33,689 nucleotides of DNA from Rhodoferax sp. UBA5149. Its GTDB lineage: Bacteria > Pseudomonadota > Gammaproteobacteria > Burkholderiales > Burkholderiaceae_C. Both the position numbers and the translations under genes were made by a program. The notes under the pieces were generated by a model, which worked only from the letters and a program-made list of their open reading frames with translations, searched no databases and was not told where the DNA came from. This document shows positions 1 through 6,673 of this stretch, piece after piece (positions within the stretch are counted from its first letter, which is position 1; every line of letters begins with the position of its first letter). The stretch is taken from the NCBI RefSeq assembly GCF_002413825.1, contig NZ_DHXT01000062.1, forward strand, positions 1 through 33,689, in the 5' to 3' direction.

Positions 1-672
1 ACCTGGATACTGGCCGACGAGGTGTACGAGCGGCTTTACTACGAGGCCCCGGCGCCGAGCCGCCTCAAGCCGGGAGCGCCCCCTCAGGGGGCCGGGCAGA
101 GCCCGGGGAGAGTCGAAAATTGGAACGGCTGCGCCCCCAGTTTTCTCGATGTGGCCATGCCCGAGGATCGCCTGGTCGTGGTGCACAGCTTTTCCAAAAG
201 CTTTCTCATGACCGGCTGGCGCCTGGGCTGGCTGGTGATGCCGCCAACCATGACGCACCACATGGGCAAGCTGATTGAGTTCAACACCTCGTGCGCCAGT
301 GTGTTCACGCAGCGGGCGGGTGTGGTGGCTTTGCAGCGCACGGATGAAGTGACGCCCCAGGTTGTGGCCCATCTAAAGGCCTGCCGGGACACGCTGATTC
401 CCCTGTTGCAGGCGGTTCCGGGGCTGCAGGTGGCGCCGACACGCGGCGGTATGTATGCCTTTTTCCGGCTGGCGGGTTTTGACGATTCACTCACCACGGC
501 CAAACGGCTGGTTGTGGAGGCCGGCGTGGGCTTGGCGCCGGGCGACGCGTTCGCGCCCGAGGCGCGCGGCTGGCTGCGCTGGTGCTTTGCCTCCAAGGAC
601 CCGCAGCGGCTGGTGCAGGGTGTGGATCGACTCCAACACTGGCTTGAAAAGCAGGCGCAATCACTGGCCTAG
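1..672 (+). CDS. Class I/II pyridoxal-phosphate aminotransferase, C-terminal part (5' end outside window)
   Basis: The reading frame is open from base 1 and ends with TAG at 670-672, so only the C-terminal ~223 residues are present. The segment ADEVYERLYYE and the motif SFSKSFLMTGWRLGW, with the probable PLP-binding lysine encoded at 196-198, are typical of the aspartate-aminotransferase fold I family. A C-terminal GMYAFFRL/LAPGDAFAP region also fits. The substrate cannot be told from this fragment. Between the EVYERLYYE strand and the APSFLD segment the protein has about 25 extra residues rich in Pro and Gly, encoded by two adjacent DNA hairpins (79-106). This looks like a repeat element that inserted in frame in a surface loop. 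The gene ends about 120 bases before rpsO, which has its own promoter. Confidence 0.85.
   Translation, partial: TWILADEVYERLYYEAPAPSRLKPGAPPQGAGQSPGRVENWNGCAPSFLDVAMPEDRLVVVHSFSKSFLMTGWRLGWLVMPPTMTHHMGKLIEFNTSCASVFTQRAGVVALQRTDEVTPQVVAHLKACRDTLIPLLQAVPGLQVAPTRGGMYAFFRLAGFDDSLTTAKRLVVEAGVGLAPGDAFAPEARGWLRWCFASKDPQRLVQGVDRLQHWLEKQAQSLA
79..106. repeat. Two adjacent hairpins inside the aminotransferase gene (repeat-like insertion)
   Basis: CCCCCT-C-AGGGGG (79-91) is followed at once by CCGGGC-AGA-GCCCGG (92-106), both perfect inverted repeats. They encode a Pro/Gly-rich stretch not expected in this aminotransferase family. The full insertion probably spans about 55-130. I associate such C-rich/G-rich palindromes with interspersed repeats of Comamonadaceae, but this is recollection. 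Confidence 0.6.
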
Positions 673-704
673 CGTTTATGAGCGGTGCGATCCCGCTTCC
701 GGGC

Positions 705-710
705 TATAAT
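705..710 (+). promoter_or_regulatory. Predicted rpsO promoter, -10 element
   Basis: TATAAT, a perfect sigma-70 -10 hexamer, lies 84 bases before the rpsO start. No good -35 is visible at the normal distance. Transcription would begin near 717, giving a leader of about 77 nt. Confidence 0.55.
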
Positions 711-739
711 CGCAAGGCTTTGCACACCGCAATAGCGCA

Positions 740-766
740 CGTCAGGGGCAGTTCCAGCGCCTGACG
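740..766 (+). promoter_or_regulatory. rpsO leader hairpin, possible S15 autoregulatory site
   Basis: CGTCAGG (740-746) pairs with CCTGACG (760-766). After a G-G mismatch, GC (748-749) pairs with GC (757-758), closing a 7-nt loop. The hairpin ends 27 bases before the start codon. In several bacterial lineages S15 represses its own mRNA by binding a leader structure; the role here is inferred. Confidence 0.5.
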
Positions 767-793
767 CAAGTTTCACACAAACAGGAAAATGAC

Positions 794-1060
794 ATGATCG
801 CATCCAGTATCAAAGCCGCTGTCGTCAAAGACAACGCACGCCAAGTTGGTGACACCGGCAGCCCTGAAGTGCAAGTTGCACTGTTGACCGCTCGTATCAA
901 CGAACTCACCCCCCACTTCAAGACCCACGCCAAAGACCATCACGGTCGCCGTGGTCTGTTGCGCATGGTGAGCCGTCGCCGCAAACTGCTGGACTACTTG
1001 AAGTCCAAAAACGCTGAACGTTACACCGCGCTGATCACCAAGTTGGGTCTGCGCAAGTAA
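794..1060 (+). CDS. rpsO: 30S ribosomal protein S15
   Basis: The 88-residue product has the full length of S15 and its hallmark sequence: the GDTGSPEVQVA segment (about residues 19-29), the conserved THAKDHHGRRGL segment, MVSRRRKLLDYL, and the LGLRK end. S15 binds 16S rRNA helices 20-22 early in assembly of the 30S platform and makes a bridge to the 50S subunit. The start ATG follows a purine-rich AGGAAAA. The gene has its own -10 element and hairpin leader and is closed by a strong terminator, so it is probably mainly monocistronic here. pnp lies downstream, the usual neighbour in proteobacteria. Confidence 0.98.
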   Translation: MIASSIKAAVVKDNARQVGDTGSPEVQVALLTARINELTPHFKTHAKDHHGRRGLLRMVSRRRKLLDYLKSKNAERYTALITKLGLRK

Positions 1061-1078
1061 TCGATCAAACGAATGATG

Positions 1079-1114
1079 AACGCCTGAGTTAGGTTACTAG
1101 CTCAGGCGTTTTTT
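1079..1114 (+). terminator. Rho-independent terminator after rpsO
   Basis: AACGCCTGAG (1079-1088) and CTCAGGCGTT (1101-1110) form a perfect 10-bp stem with a 12-nt loop, and the T run continues to 1114. It lies 18 bases after the rpsO stop codon. It would separate rpsO from pnp, or act as an attenuator between them. Confidence 0.9.
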
Positions 1115-1145
1115 ACTTCGGAGAAGGCAATAGCGGAGCGAAGCT

Positions 1146-1190
1146 GTGTCATTCCAGATGAGTTCAACTCGAATTTCCCTGGAATGGCAT
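1146..1190 (+). promoter_or_regulatory. pnp: pnp leader long stem-loop, possible RNase III/PNPase autoregulatory site
   Basis: CATTCCAG (1150-1157) pairs perfectly with CTGGAATG (1179-1186). The stem extends outward with G-U and Watson-Crick pairs to 1146/1190. The loop contains a second small hairpin, GAG-TTCAA-CTC (1160-1170). In Escherichia coli a pnp leader stem is cut by RNase III and PNPase then represses its own mRNA. The position and shape here suggest the same logic, which is inference. Confidence 0.5.
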
Positions 1191-1262
1191 CGTGTTCTGT
1201 GAGGCTGAATCCGGGCTCGGGCGAGGTGGCCTGCACTTCCCAAATTGACCAGGAGATAAAAA

Positions 1263-3386
1263 ATGAGCATATTCAACAAAGTCACCAAGACCTTCCAATG
1301 GGGTCAGAACACCGTCACCATGGAAACCGGCGAAATCGCCCGTCAGTCCACCGGCGCCGTGCTGCTGGACATGGACGGCACCGTGGTGCTGGCCACCGTC
1401 GTTGCCAAGACCGAAGGCAAGGCCGGTCAGGACTTTTTCCCCCTGACGGTCGACTACCTTGAAAAGACCTACGCCGCAGGCAAGATCCCCGGCAGCTTCT
1501 TCAAGCGCGAAGGCCGCCCCAGCGAGTTTGAAACACTGACCAGCCGCCTGATCGACCGCCCGATCCGCCCGCTGTTCCCGGAAGGCTTCTTCAACGAAGT
1601 GCATGTGGTGGTTCACACCCTGTCCTTGAATCCTGAAGTCGATGCTGATATTGCCGCCCTGATCGCGGTCAGCGCTGCTTTGTCCGTCAGTGGCATCCCG
1701 TTCAGCGGCCCGATCGGCGCGGCGCGCGTGGGCTACGTCAACGGCGAATACGTGCTGAACCCGGGTCAAACCGCCCGCAAAGATTCCGTCATGGATCTGG
1801 TGGTGGCCGGTACCGAAGCCGCCGTCTTGATGGTCGAGTCTGAAGCCAAGCAACTGAGCGAAGAAATCATGCTCGGCGCTGTGGTGTTCGGCCATGAGCA
1901 AGGCAATATCGCCATCAACGCGATTCACGAGCTGGTGCGTGACGCCGGCAAGCCGGTGTGGGACTGGAAAGCACCGGCCAAGAACGAACCACTGATCGCC
2001 AAGGTCGGCGCACTGGCTACCCAAAAACTCGAGGCGGCTTACCAGATTCGCAACAAGCAGGCCCGTACCCGCGCCTGCCGCGAAGCCTACGCGGTCGTGA
2101 TGGCCGACCTGAAGCTCGATGGTGTCGCGTTTGACGGCGTTGCCGTTGAAGGCATGCTGTTCGACATTGAGGCCAAGATTGTTCGCAGCCAGATTCTGGC
2201 CGGCGAGCCGCGCATTGACGGTCGCGATACGCGCACCGTGCGCGCCATCGAAATCCGCAACAGCGTGCTGCCCCGTACCCACGGATCCGCCCTGTTCACG
2301 CGTGGCGAAACCCAGGCTTTGGTGGTCACGACGCTGGGCACCGAACGCGATGCGCAGCGCATTGATGCACTGGCGGGTGAATACGAAGACCGTTTCTTGA
2401 TGCACTACAACATGCCTCCGTTCGCCACCGGCGAGACCGGTCGCGTCGGTACGCCCAAGCGCCGCGAAATCGGCCACGGCCGTCTGGCCAAGCGTGCCTT
2501 GATGGCGGTGCTGCCGAGCAAGGAAGAATTCCCTTACACCATGCGCGTGGTCTCTGAAATCACCGAGTCCAATGGTTCCTCGTCGATGGCCTCGGTCTGC
2601 GGCGGCTGCCTGTCGCTGATGGACGCCGGCGTGCCCATGAAAGCCCACGTGGCTGGCATCGCCATGGGTCTGATCAAGGAAGAAAACCGTTTCGCCGTGC
2701 TGACCGACATCCTGGGTGACGAAGATCATCTGGGCGACATGGACTTCAAGGTCGCGGGTACCACCAACGGCATCACCGCGCTGCAGATGGACATCAAGAT
2801 CCAGGGCATTACCAAGGAAATCATGCAAGTGGCGCTGGCGCAGGCCAAGGAAGCGCGCATGCACATTCTGGGCAAAATGCAAGAAGCCATGGCTGAAGCC
2901 AAGACCGAAGTGTCGACCTTCGCGCCGCGCCTGTTCACCATGAAGATCAACCCCGAGAAAATCCGTGATGTGATCGGCAAGGGCGGCTCCGTGATCCGTG
3001 CGCTGACCGAAGAAACCGGCACCCAGATCAACATCGACGAAGACGGCACCATCACCATCGCGTCCGCTGATCCAGCCAAGGCCGAAGAAGCCAAACGCCG
3101 CATCCAGCAGATCACCGCTGAAGTCGAAATCGGCAAGGTCTACGAAGGCCCGATCACCAAGATTCTGGACTTCGGCGCCTTGGTCAACCTGCTGCCCGGC
3201 AAAGACGGCCTGCTGCACATCAGCCAGATCGCACACGAGCGTGTCGAGAAGGTCTCGGACTACTTGACTGAAGGCCAGATCATCAAGGTCAAGGTCATGG
3301 AAACGGACGAAAAAGGCCGCATCAAGCTGTCCATGAAGGCTTTGCTGGACCGCCCGGCCCAGAACGGTTCCGACCACCACGCTTGA
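1263..3386 (+). CDS. pnp: Polyribonucleotide nucleotidyltransferase (PNPase)
   Basis: The 707-residue protein has the full family length and order: RNase PH-like domain 1, an alpha-helical linker, RNase PH-like domain 2, a KH domain and an S1 domain. FKREGRPSEFETLTSRLIDRPIRPLFP in the first core is a family signature. The metal-binding aspartates fall at D486 and D492 within GDEDHLGDMD, the same numbering as in E. coli. The KH GxxG loop is I571-GKGG, and the S1 domain covers about residues 623-697. The enzyme degrades RNA 3' to 5' with phosphate and can add tails. A clear AGGAG stands 8 bases before the ATG. The upstream stem-loop suggests post-transcriptional autoregulation. The stop codon lies inside a short interspersed repeat. 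Confidence 0.98.
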   Translation: MSIFNKVTKTFQWGQNTVTMETGEIARQSTGAVLLDMDGTVVLATVVAKTEGKAGQDFFPLTVDYLEKTYAAGKIPGSFFKREGRPSEFETLTSRLIDRPIRPLFPEGFFNEVHVVVHTLSLNPEVDADIAALIAVSAALSVSGIPFSGPIGAARVGYVNGEYVLNPGQTARKDSVMDLVVAGTEAAVLMVESEAKQLSEEIMLGAVVFGHEQGNIAINAIHELVRDAGKPVWDWKAPAKNEPLIAKVGALATQKLEAAYQIRNKQARTRACREAYAVVMADLKLDGVAFDGVAVEGMLFDIEAKIVRSQILAGEPRIDGRDTRTVRAIEIRNSVLPRTHGSALFTRGETQALVVTTLGTERDAQRIDALAGEYEDRFLMHYNMPPFATGETGRVGTPKRREIGHGRLAKRALMAVLPSKEEFPYTMRVVSEITESNGSSSMASVCGGCLSLMDAGVPMKAHVAGIAMGLIKEENRFAVLTDILGDEDHLGDMDFKVAGTTNGITALQMDIKIQGITKEIMQVALAQAKEARMHILGKMQEAMAEAKTEVSTFAPRLFTMKINPEKIRDVIGKGGSVIRALTEETGTQINIDEDGTITIASADPAKAEEAKRRIQQITAEVEIGKVYEGPITKILDFGALVNLLPGKDGLLHISQIAHERVEKVSDYLTEGQIIKVKVMETDEKGRIKLSMKALLDRPAQNGSDHHA

Positions 3387-3421
3387 TAGTGTCTTACGTA
3401 AATTGCACGGGGGCTATCGCC
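3383..3421. repeat. Interspersed repeat copy 1 (overlaps the pnp stop)
   Basis: The pattern TTGATAG-N14-TGCACGGGGGCT-N2-CGCC occurs here and again at 27650-27688 with exactly the same spacing. The pnp stop TGA (3384-3386) lies within the TTGATAG part. The unit fills most of the 39-base gap before the next gene. Confidence 0.65.
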
Positions 3422-3425
3422 TGAA

Positions 3426-4427
3426 ATGACCATGAAAGCTATCGAAATAACCTCTTTTGGTGGGCCCGAAGTTTTACGACTGGGGGCGCGACCTGTACCC
3501 GTGCCGGGCGTCGGCGAGTTGCTCATTCGCGTGTCGGCCAGCGGTGTGAACCGGCCTGATGTCCTGCAACGCACGGGCAACTATCCGGTGCCGCCGGGTG
3601 CCTCGGATATTCCGGGGCTCGAAGTGGCGGGTGTGATCGAGCAGGGCGATGCGCAGACGCTGGCGCGGGCGGGCTTCAGAATAGGCGACCGTGTTTGTGC
3701 GCTGGTCGCCGGTGGCGGCTACGCCGAATTTTGCGTGGCGCCGGTGGGGCAATGCTTGCCCGTGCCCAAAGGCTTGAGCGACGTGGAAGCGGCATCCCTG
3801 CCCGAGACCTTTTTCACGGTCTGGAGCAATGTGTTTGACCGGGTGCGCCTGCAAAAAGGCGAAACCTTGTTGATTCAGGGCGGCTCCAGCGGCATTGGCG
3901 TGACCGCCATCCAGCTGGCCAAGGCCATGGGGTCGCAGGTGATCGTGACGGCGGGCAGCGATGAAAAATGTGCCGCTTGCCTGGCCTTGGGCGCCGACCA
4001 TGCGATCAACTACAAGACGCACGACTTCCAGGATGAGGTCAAGCGTCTGACGGGCGGCAAGGGCGTGAACGTCATCCTTGACATGGTGGCAGGCAGCTAT
4101 GTAGCCAAAGAGATTGAGTGTTTGAGTGAAGATGGCCGACTGGTCATCATCGCGGTACAGGGCGGCATCAAGAGTGAAATCAACGCGGGACTGCTGCTGG
4201 TTCGGCGGCTCACGGTGACGGGGTCGACCTTGCGGCCGCGGTCGATTGCCTTCAAGGAGGCGATTGCGCAGGCCTGTCTGAAAAATGTTTGGCCGCTGAT
4301 TGAAGGTGGCAGCATCAAGCCCGTGATCCACAGTACCTTTGCGGCAGCGGATGCGGCCAAGGCGCACGCGCTGATGGAGTCCAATCAACACGTCGGCAAG
4401 ATAGTTTTGACATGGGGTGTGGCGTGA
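3426..4427 (+). CDS. Zinc-free medium-chain NAD(P)H quinone oxidoreductase (PIG3-like)
   Basis: The 333-residue protein belongs to the quinone oxidoreductase branch of the medium-chain dehydrogenase/reductase superfamily. The N-terminal GroES-like domain has ASGVNRPDVLQRTGNYPVPPGASDIPGLEVAGVI, and the zinc-binding cysteines of alcohol dehydrogenases are absent. The nucleotide-binding fold has the loop GGSSGIG at residues 152-158, and GADHAINY follows. Such enzymes reduce quinones or enones with NADPH; the true substrate is unknown. The start is ATG 3426 or ATG 3432 (MTMKAIEI); a G-run at 3409-3413 favours the first. The stop overlaps a GTG start of tpiA. This gene commonly stands between pnp and tpiA in Burkholderiales. 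Confidence 0.9.
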   Translation: MTMKAIEITSFGGPEVLRLGARPVPVPGVGELLIRVSASGVNRPDVLQRTGNYPVPPGASDIPGLEVAGVIEQGDAQTLARAGFRIGDRVCALVAGGGYAEFCVAPVGQCLPVPKGLSDVEAASLPETFFTVWSNVFDRVRLQKGETLLIQGGSSGIGVTAIQLAKAMGSQVIVTAGSDEKCAACLALGADHAINYKTHDFQDEVKRLTGGKGVNVILDMVAGSYVAKEIECLSEDGRLVIIAVQGGIKSEINAGLLLVRRLTVTGSTLRPRSIAFKEAIAQACLKNVWPLIEGGSIKPVIHSTFAAADAAKAHALMESNQHVGKIVLTWGVA

Positions 4428-5167
4428 AAAAAAAGCTGATTGCTGGCAATTGGAAAATGAATGGCAGTCTGGCTGCCAATGCGTCCCTGGTCAAAGGTCT
4501 TCTGGCCGGCCTGGGAACGCCCGCCTGCCAAGTGGCACTGTGTGTGCCATCGGCCTACTTGGCCCAATGCCAGACCTTGGTGGCCGGTAGCGCCCTTGAT
4601 CTGGGCGCGCAGGACCTGTCCCCGCATGAGGCGGGCGCTTTTACGGGTGAAATTTCTGGCGCCATGCTCAAGGAGTTTGGCGTGTGTTATTGCATTGTTG
4701 GCCACTCCGAGCGTCGCCAATATCACTTCGAGACCGATGCCCTGGTCGCGGCCAAAACCCAGCGCGCGCTGGCCTGCGGCATCACGCCCATTGTGTGTGT
4801 CGGCGAGACGTTGGCCGAGCGTGAAGCCGGCAAGACCGAAGAAGTCGTCAAGCGCCAACTCGCAGCGGTAATCCATGCCAACGGCCACTGCATCAGCGAG
4901 ATTGTGGTGGCGTACGAACCGGTGTGGGCCATCGGTACCGGCAAGACCGCCAGCACCGAGCAGGCACAGCAGGTGCACGCGGTGTTGCGGGCACAGTTGC
5001 AAGCGGCCTCGGAGCACGCGGATCGCATCCCTATTCTGTACGGCGGCAGCATGAATGCGGCCAATGCGGCGCAGTTGCTGGCGCAGCCCGACATCGATGG
5101 CGGCCTGGTGGGCGGCGCATCGCTCAAAGCCCCGGACTTTTTATCAATTATTGCTGCCGCCCTCTGA
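4424..5167 (+). CDS. tpiA: Triosephosphate isomerase
   Basis: This is a TIM barrel enzyme that interconverts dihydroxyacetone phosphate and glyceraldehyde 3-phosphate. With the chosen start it has 247 residues, the normal length. The catalytic residues are visible: K11 in GNWKMN, H94 in IVGHSERR and E165 in AYEPVWAIGTG, followed by the mobile loop 6. YGGSMNAANA and DGGLVGGASL bind the phosphate. I chose GTG 4424, which overlaps the preceding stop (GTGA), because it gives the usual MKKKLIAGNWKMNG start and has GGGG six bases upstream. The in-frame ATG 4412 would add four residues (MGCG) and has no ribosome binding site. Translation is probably coupled to the upstream oxidoreductase gene. Confidence 0.97.
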   Translation: MKKKLIAGNWKMNGSLAANASLVKGLLAGLGTPACQVALCVPSAYLAQCQTLVAGSALDLGAQDLSPHEAGAFTGEISGAMLKEFGVCYCIVGHSERRQYHFETDALVAAKTQRALACGITPIVCVGETLAEREAGKTEEVVKRQLAAVIHANGHCISEIVVAYEPVWAIGTGKTASTEQAQQVHAVLRAQLQAASEHADRIPILYGGSMNAANAAQLLAQPDIDGGLVGGASLKAPDFLSIIAAAL

Positions 5168-5204
5168 TTCAGGGCGTTGGCTGCTACATATTTAGGAGTA
5201 ATCA

Positions 5205-5558
5205 ATGAATGTTTTTCTCACCATCCTGCTCGCGGTCCAGATGATTGCGGCGGTGACCATGGTCGGTCTGATCTTGGTGCAACACGGTAAGGGTGCTGAT
5301 ATGGGGGCTGCTTTCGGCAGCGGTGGTTCAGGCAGTCTGTTTGGCGCCAGCGGCAGTGCAAATTTTTTGTCACGCACCACCGCCGTGCTGGCCACGCTGT
5401 TCTTTGTTTGCACGCTGTTGCTCGCTTATTTTGGTACGGCGCGCCCGGCGGCCAGCTCGGGCAGCGTGCTTGAAGGTGCAGCTGTCACGGCGCCCGTTCC
5501 AGCGGCTATTGTGCCCTCAATGCCAGCGTCCGGTGCGGCGCAAATCCCTTCCAAATAA
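5205..5558 (+). CDS. secG: Protein translocase subunit SecG
   Basis: The 117-residue product has the two membrane helices of SecG: residues about 3-25, and about 55-77 after the FLSRTTAVLATLF segment. Between them is the conserved glycine-rich cytoplasmic loop (QHGKGADMGAAFGSGGSGSLFG). SecG joins SecY and SecE in the inner-membrane channel and helps SecA-driven export. The C-terminal tail is Ala/Pro rich and variable, as usual in this group. TAGGAG precedes the ATG by a good distance. The tpiA-secG-tRNA-Leu-nuo order is typical of betaproteobacteria. A strong stem-loop follows the stop codon. Confidence 0.96.
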   Translation: MNVFLTILLAVQMIAAVTMVGLILVQHGKGADMGAAFGSGGSGSLFGASGSANFLSRTTAVLATLFFVCTLLLAYFGTARPAASSGSVLEGAAVTAPVPAAIVPSMPASGAAQIPSK

Positions 5559-5565
5559 TTGCCTC

Positions 5566-5602
5566 GAAATTGCCCGCCTCCTTCGGAAAACCGGGTAATT
5601 TC
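5566..5602 (+). terminator. Strong stem-loop after secG (terminator or processing signal)
   Basis: GAAATTGCCCG (5566-5576) pairs with CGGGTAATTTC (5592-5602): an 11-bp stem with one G-U pair, starting 8 bases after the secG stop. No T run follows, so it is not a classical intrinsic terminator. It could stabilise the secG 3' end or be a processing site before the tRNA. Confidence 0.5.
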
Positions 5603-5606
5603 AGGG

Positions 5607-5612
5607 TAAACT
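5607..5612 (+). promoter_or_regulatory. Possible -10 element for tRNA-Leu
   Basis: TAAACT lies right after the secG stem-loop and 63 bases before the mature tRNA. No convincing -35 is seen at the right distance. The call is tentative. Confidence 0.3.
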
Positions 5613-5674
5613 CTTAGTCAGTCTGGAAAGCAAAATCCGCAAGGTACCTCATGCAATTCAGACACTTGAAAGCC

Positions 5675-5759
5675 GCCGTCGTGGTGAAATTGGTAGACAC
5701 GCTATCTTGAGGGGGTAGTGGCGAAAGCTGTGCGAGTTCGAGTCTCGCCGACGGCACCA
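5675..5759 (+). tRNA. tRNA-Leu, anticodon GAG
   Basis: The acceptor stem GCCGTCG (5675-5681) pairs perfectly with CGACGGC (5749-5755), followed by A and an encoded CCA (5757-5759). The anticodon stem CTATC/GGTAG encloses TTGAGGG, giving anticodon GAG at 5709-5711, which reads CUC and CUU. The long variable arm (TGGCGAAAGCTGT region) is that of a class II tRNA, as expected for leucine. The T arm GCGAG-TTCGAGT-CTCGC is canonical. It sits alone between secG and nuoA, a position conserved in Burkholderiales as I recall. Confidence 0.97.
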
Positions 5760-5767
5760 AGTAAATA

Positions 5768-5797
5768 TCGCTTGACATAGGTCAATCCGTCAAGCGA
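5768..5797 (+). promoter_or_regulatory. Dyad region before nuoA with FNR/CRP-family-like box
   Basis: TCGCTTGAC (5768-5776) and GTCAAGCGA (5789-5797) form a perfect 9-bp inverted repeat. Inside it TTGAC-ATAG-GTCAA (5772-5785) is a perfect shorter dyad close to the FNR/ANR pattern TTGAT-N4-ATCAA. TTGACA (5772-5777) is also a perfect -35 hexamer, with only a poor -10 (near 5797-5802). It probably contains the control region of the nuo operon. Which reading is used is unknown. Confidence 0.5.
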
Positions 5798-5819
5798 ATA
5801 CTTCGATCACAATCACAAG

Positions 5820-6179
5820 ATGAGCCTTGATCAGTACCTACCAGTCCTCTTGTTCATCTTGGTCGGCATCCTGGTCGGCATTGTTCCTCAGGTGATCGGT
5901 TATATCTTAGGGCCCAATCGGCCCTATCCCGCAAAAAATTCCCCTTACGAGTGTGGCTTCGAAGCTTTCGAAGATGCCCGGATGAAGTTCGATGTGCGCT
6001 ACTACCTGGTGGCGATTCTGTTCATCCTGTTCGACCTCGAAATTGCGTTTCTGTTTCCGTGGGCGGTCTCTCTTAAAGATATCGGTCTGCTTGGTTTCTA
6101 TTCGGTGATGGAGTTTGTTGGCATTCTTGTCATCGGCTTTATCTACATGTGGAAAAAAGGGGCCCTTGACTGGGAGTAA
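5820..6179 (+). CDS. nuoA: NADH-quinone oxidoreductase subunit A
   Basis: The 119-residue membrane subunit has three transmembrane helices and the family signature YECGFEAFEDARMKFDVRYYLVAILFILFDLEIAFLFPWA with its conserved acidic residues. NuoA lies next to NuoH and NuoJ at the base of the quinone cavity and helps couple electron flow to proton pumping. The ribosome binding site is weak (CACAAG), so initiation may be modest. It is the first of fourteen consecutive nuo genes, 60 bases after tRNA-Leu. Confidence 0.97.
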   Translation: MSLDQYLPVLLFILVGILVGIVPQVIGYILGPNRPYPAKNSPYECGFEAFEDARMKFDVRYYLVAILFILFDLEIAFLFPWAVSLKDIGLLGFYSVMEFVGILVIGFIYMWKKGALDWE

Positions 6180-6183
6180 TGCG

Positions 6184-6663
6184 ATGATCGAAGGCGTATT
6201 AAAAGAAGGCTTTGTCACCACCAGTTACGACTCGGTGATGAATTGGGCCAAGACCGGCTCCGTCTGGCCCATGACGTTCGGCCTGGCTTGTTGTGCCGTT
6301 GAAATGATGCATGCCGCAGCCGCCCGTTATGACATCAGTCGCTTTGGTGCCGAGGTGTTTCGTGCCAGTCCGCGTCAGTCCGACCTGATGATCGTCGCCG
6401 GCACGCTGTGCAACAAGATGGCGCCTGCGTTGCGCAAAGTCTATGACCAGATGTCCGAGCCGCGCTGGGTTATCAGCATGGGTTCTTGCGCCAATGGCGG
6501 CGGCTATTACCACTACAGTTATTCGGTGGTGCGTGGATGCGACCGGATTGTGCCGGTGGATGTGTATGTGCCTGGTTGCCCGCCGACCGCAGAAGCCCTG
6601 ATCTACGGCGTCATGCAGTTGCAGCAAAAGATTCGTCGCACGCAAACGATTGCGCGTGCTTGA
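6184..6663 (+). CDS. nuoB: NADH-quinone oxidoreductase subunit B
   Basis: The 159-residue peripheral subunit binds the last cluster, N2 (4Fe-4S), which hands electrons to the quinone. The four ligands are visible: the adjacent pair C36-C37 in GLACCAVEMMH, C102 in GSCANGGGYY and C132 in VPGCPPTAEAL. I chose ATG 6184, four bases after the nuoA stop, giving MIEGVLKEGFVTTS. An open frame runs further upstream but lies inside nuoA. GGGAG just before the nuoA stop can serve as ribosome binding site. Confidence 0.97.
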   Translation: MIEGVLKEGFVTTSYDSVMNWAKTGSVWPMTFGLACCAVEMMHAAAARYDISRFGAEVFRASPRQSDLMIVAGTLCNKMAPALRKVYDQMSEPRWVISMGSCANGGGYYHYSYSVVRGCDRIVPVDVYVPGCPPTAEALIYGVMQLQQKIRRTQTIARA

Positions 6664-6673
6664 AGGACTGGTA

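Noticed and set aside
1164..3380. 738-codon open frame on the minus strand opposite pnp
   Set aside because: It is the antisense shadow of pnp, with His/Asp/Gly-rich composition typical of a reversed GC-rich gene and no recognisable domain.
3474..5017. Long minus-strand open frames opposite the quinone oxidoreductase and tpiA
   Set aside because: They are shadows of well-supported plus-strand genes.
6115..6183. Upstream extension of nuoB
   Set aside because: It lies inside nuoA; ATG 6184 gives the family start MIEGVLKEGF.
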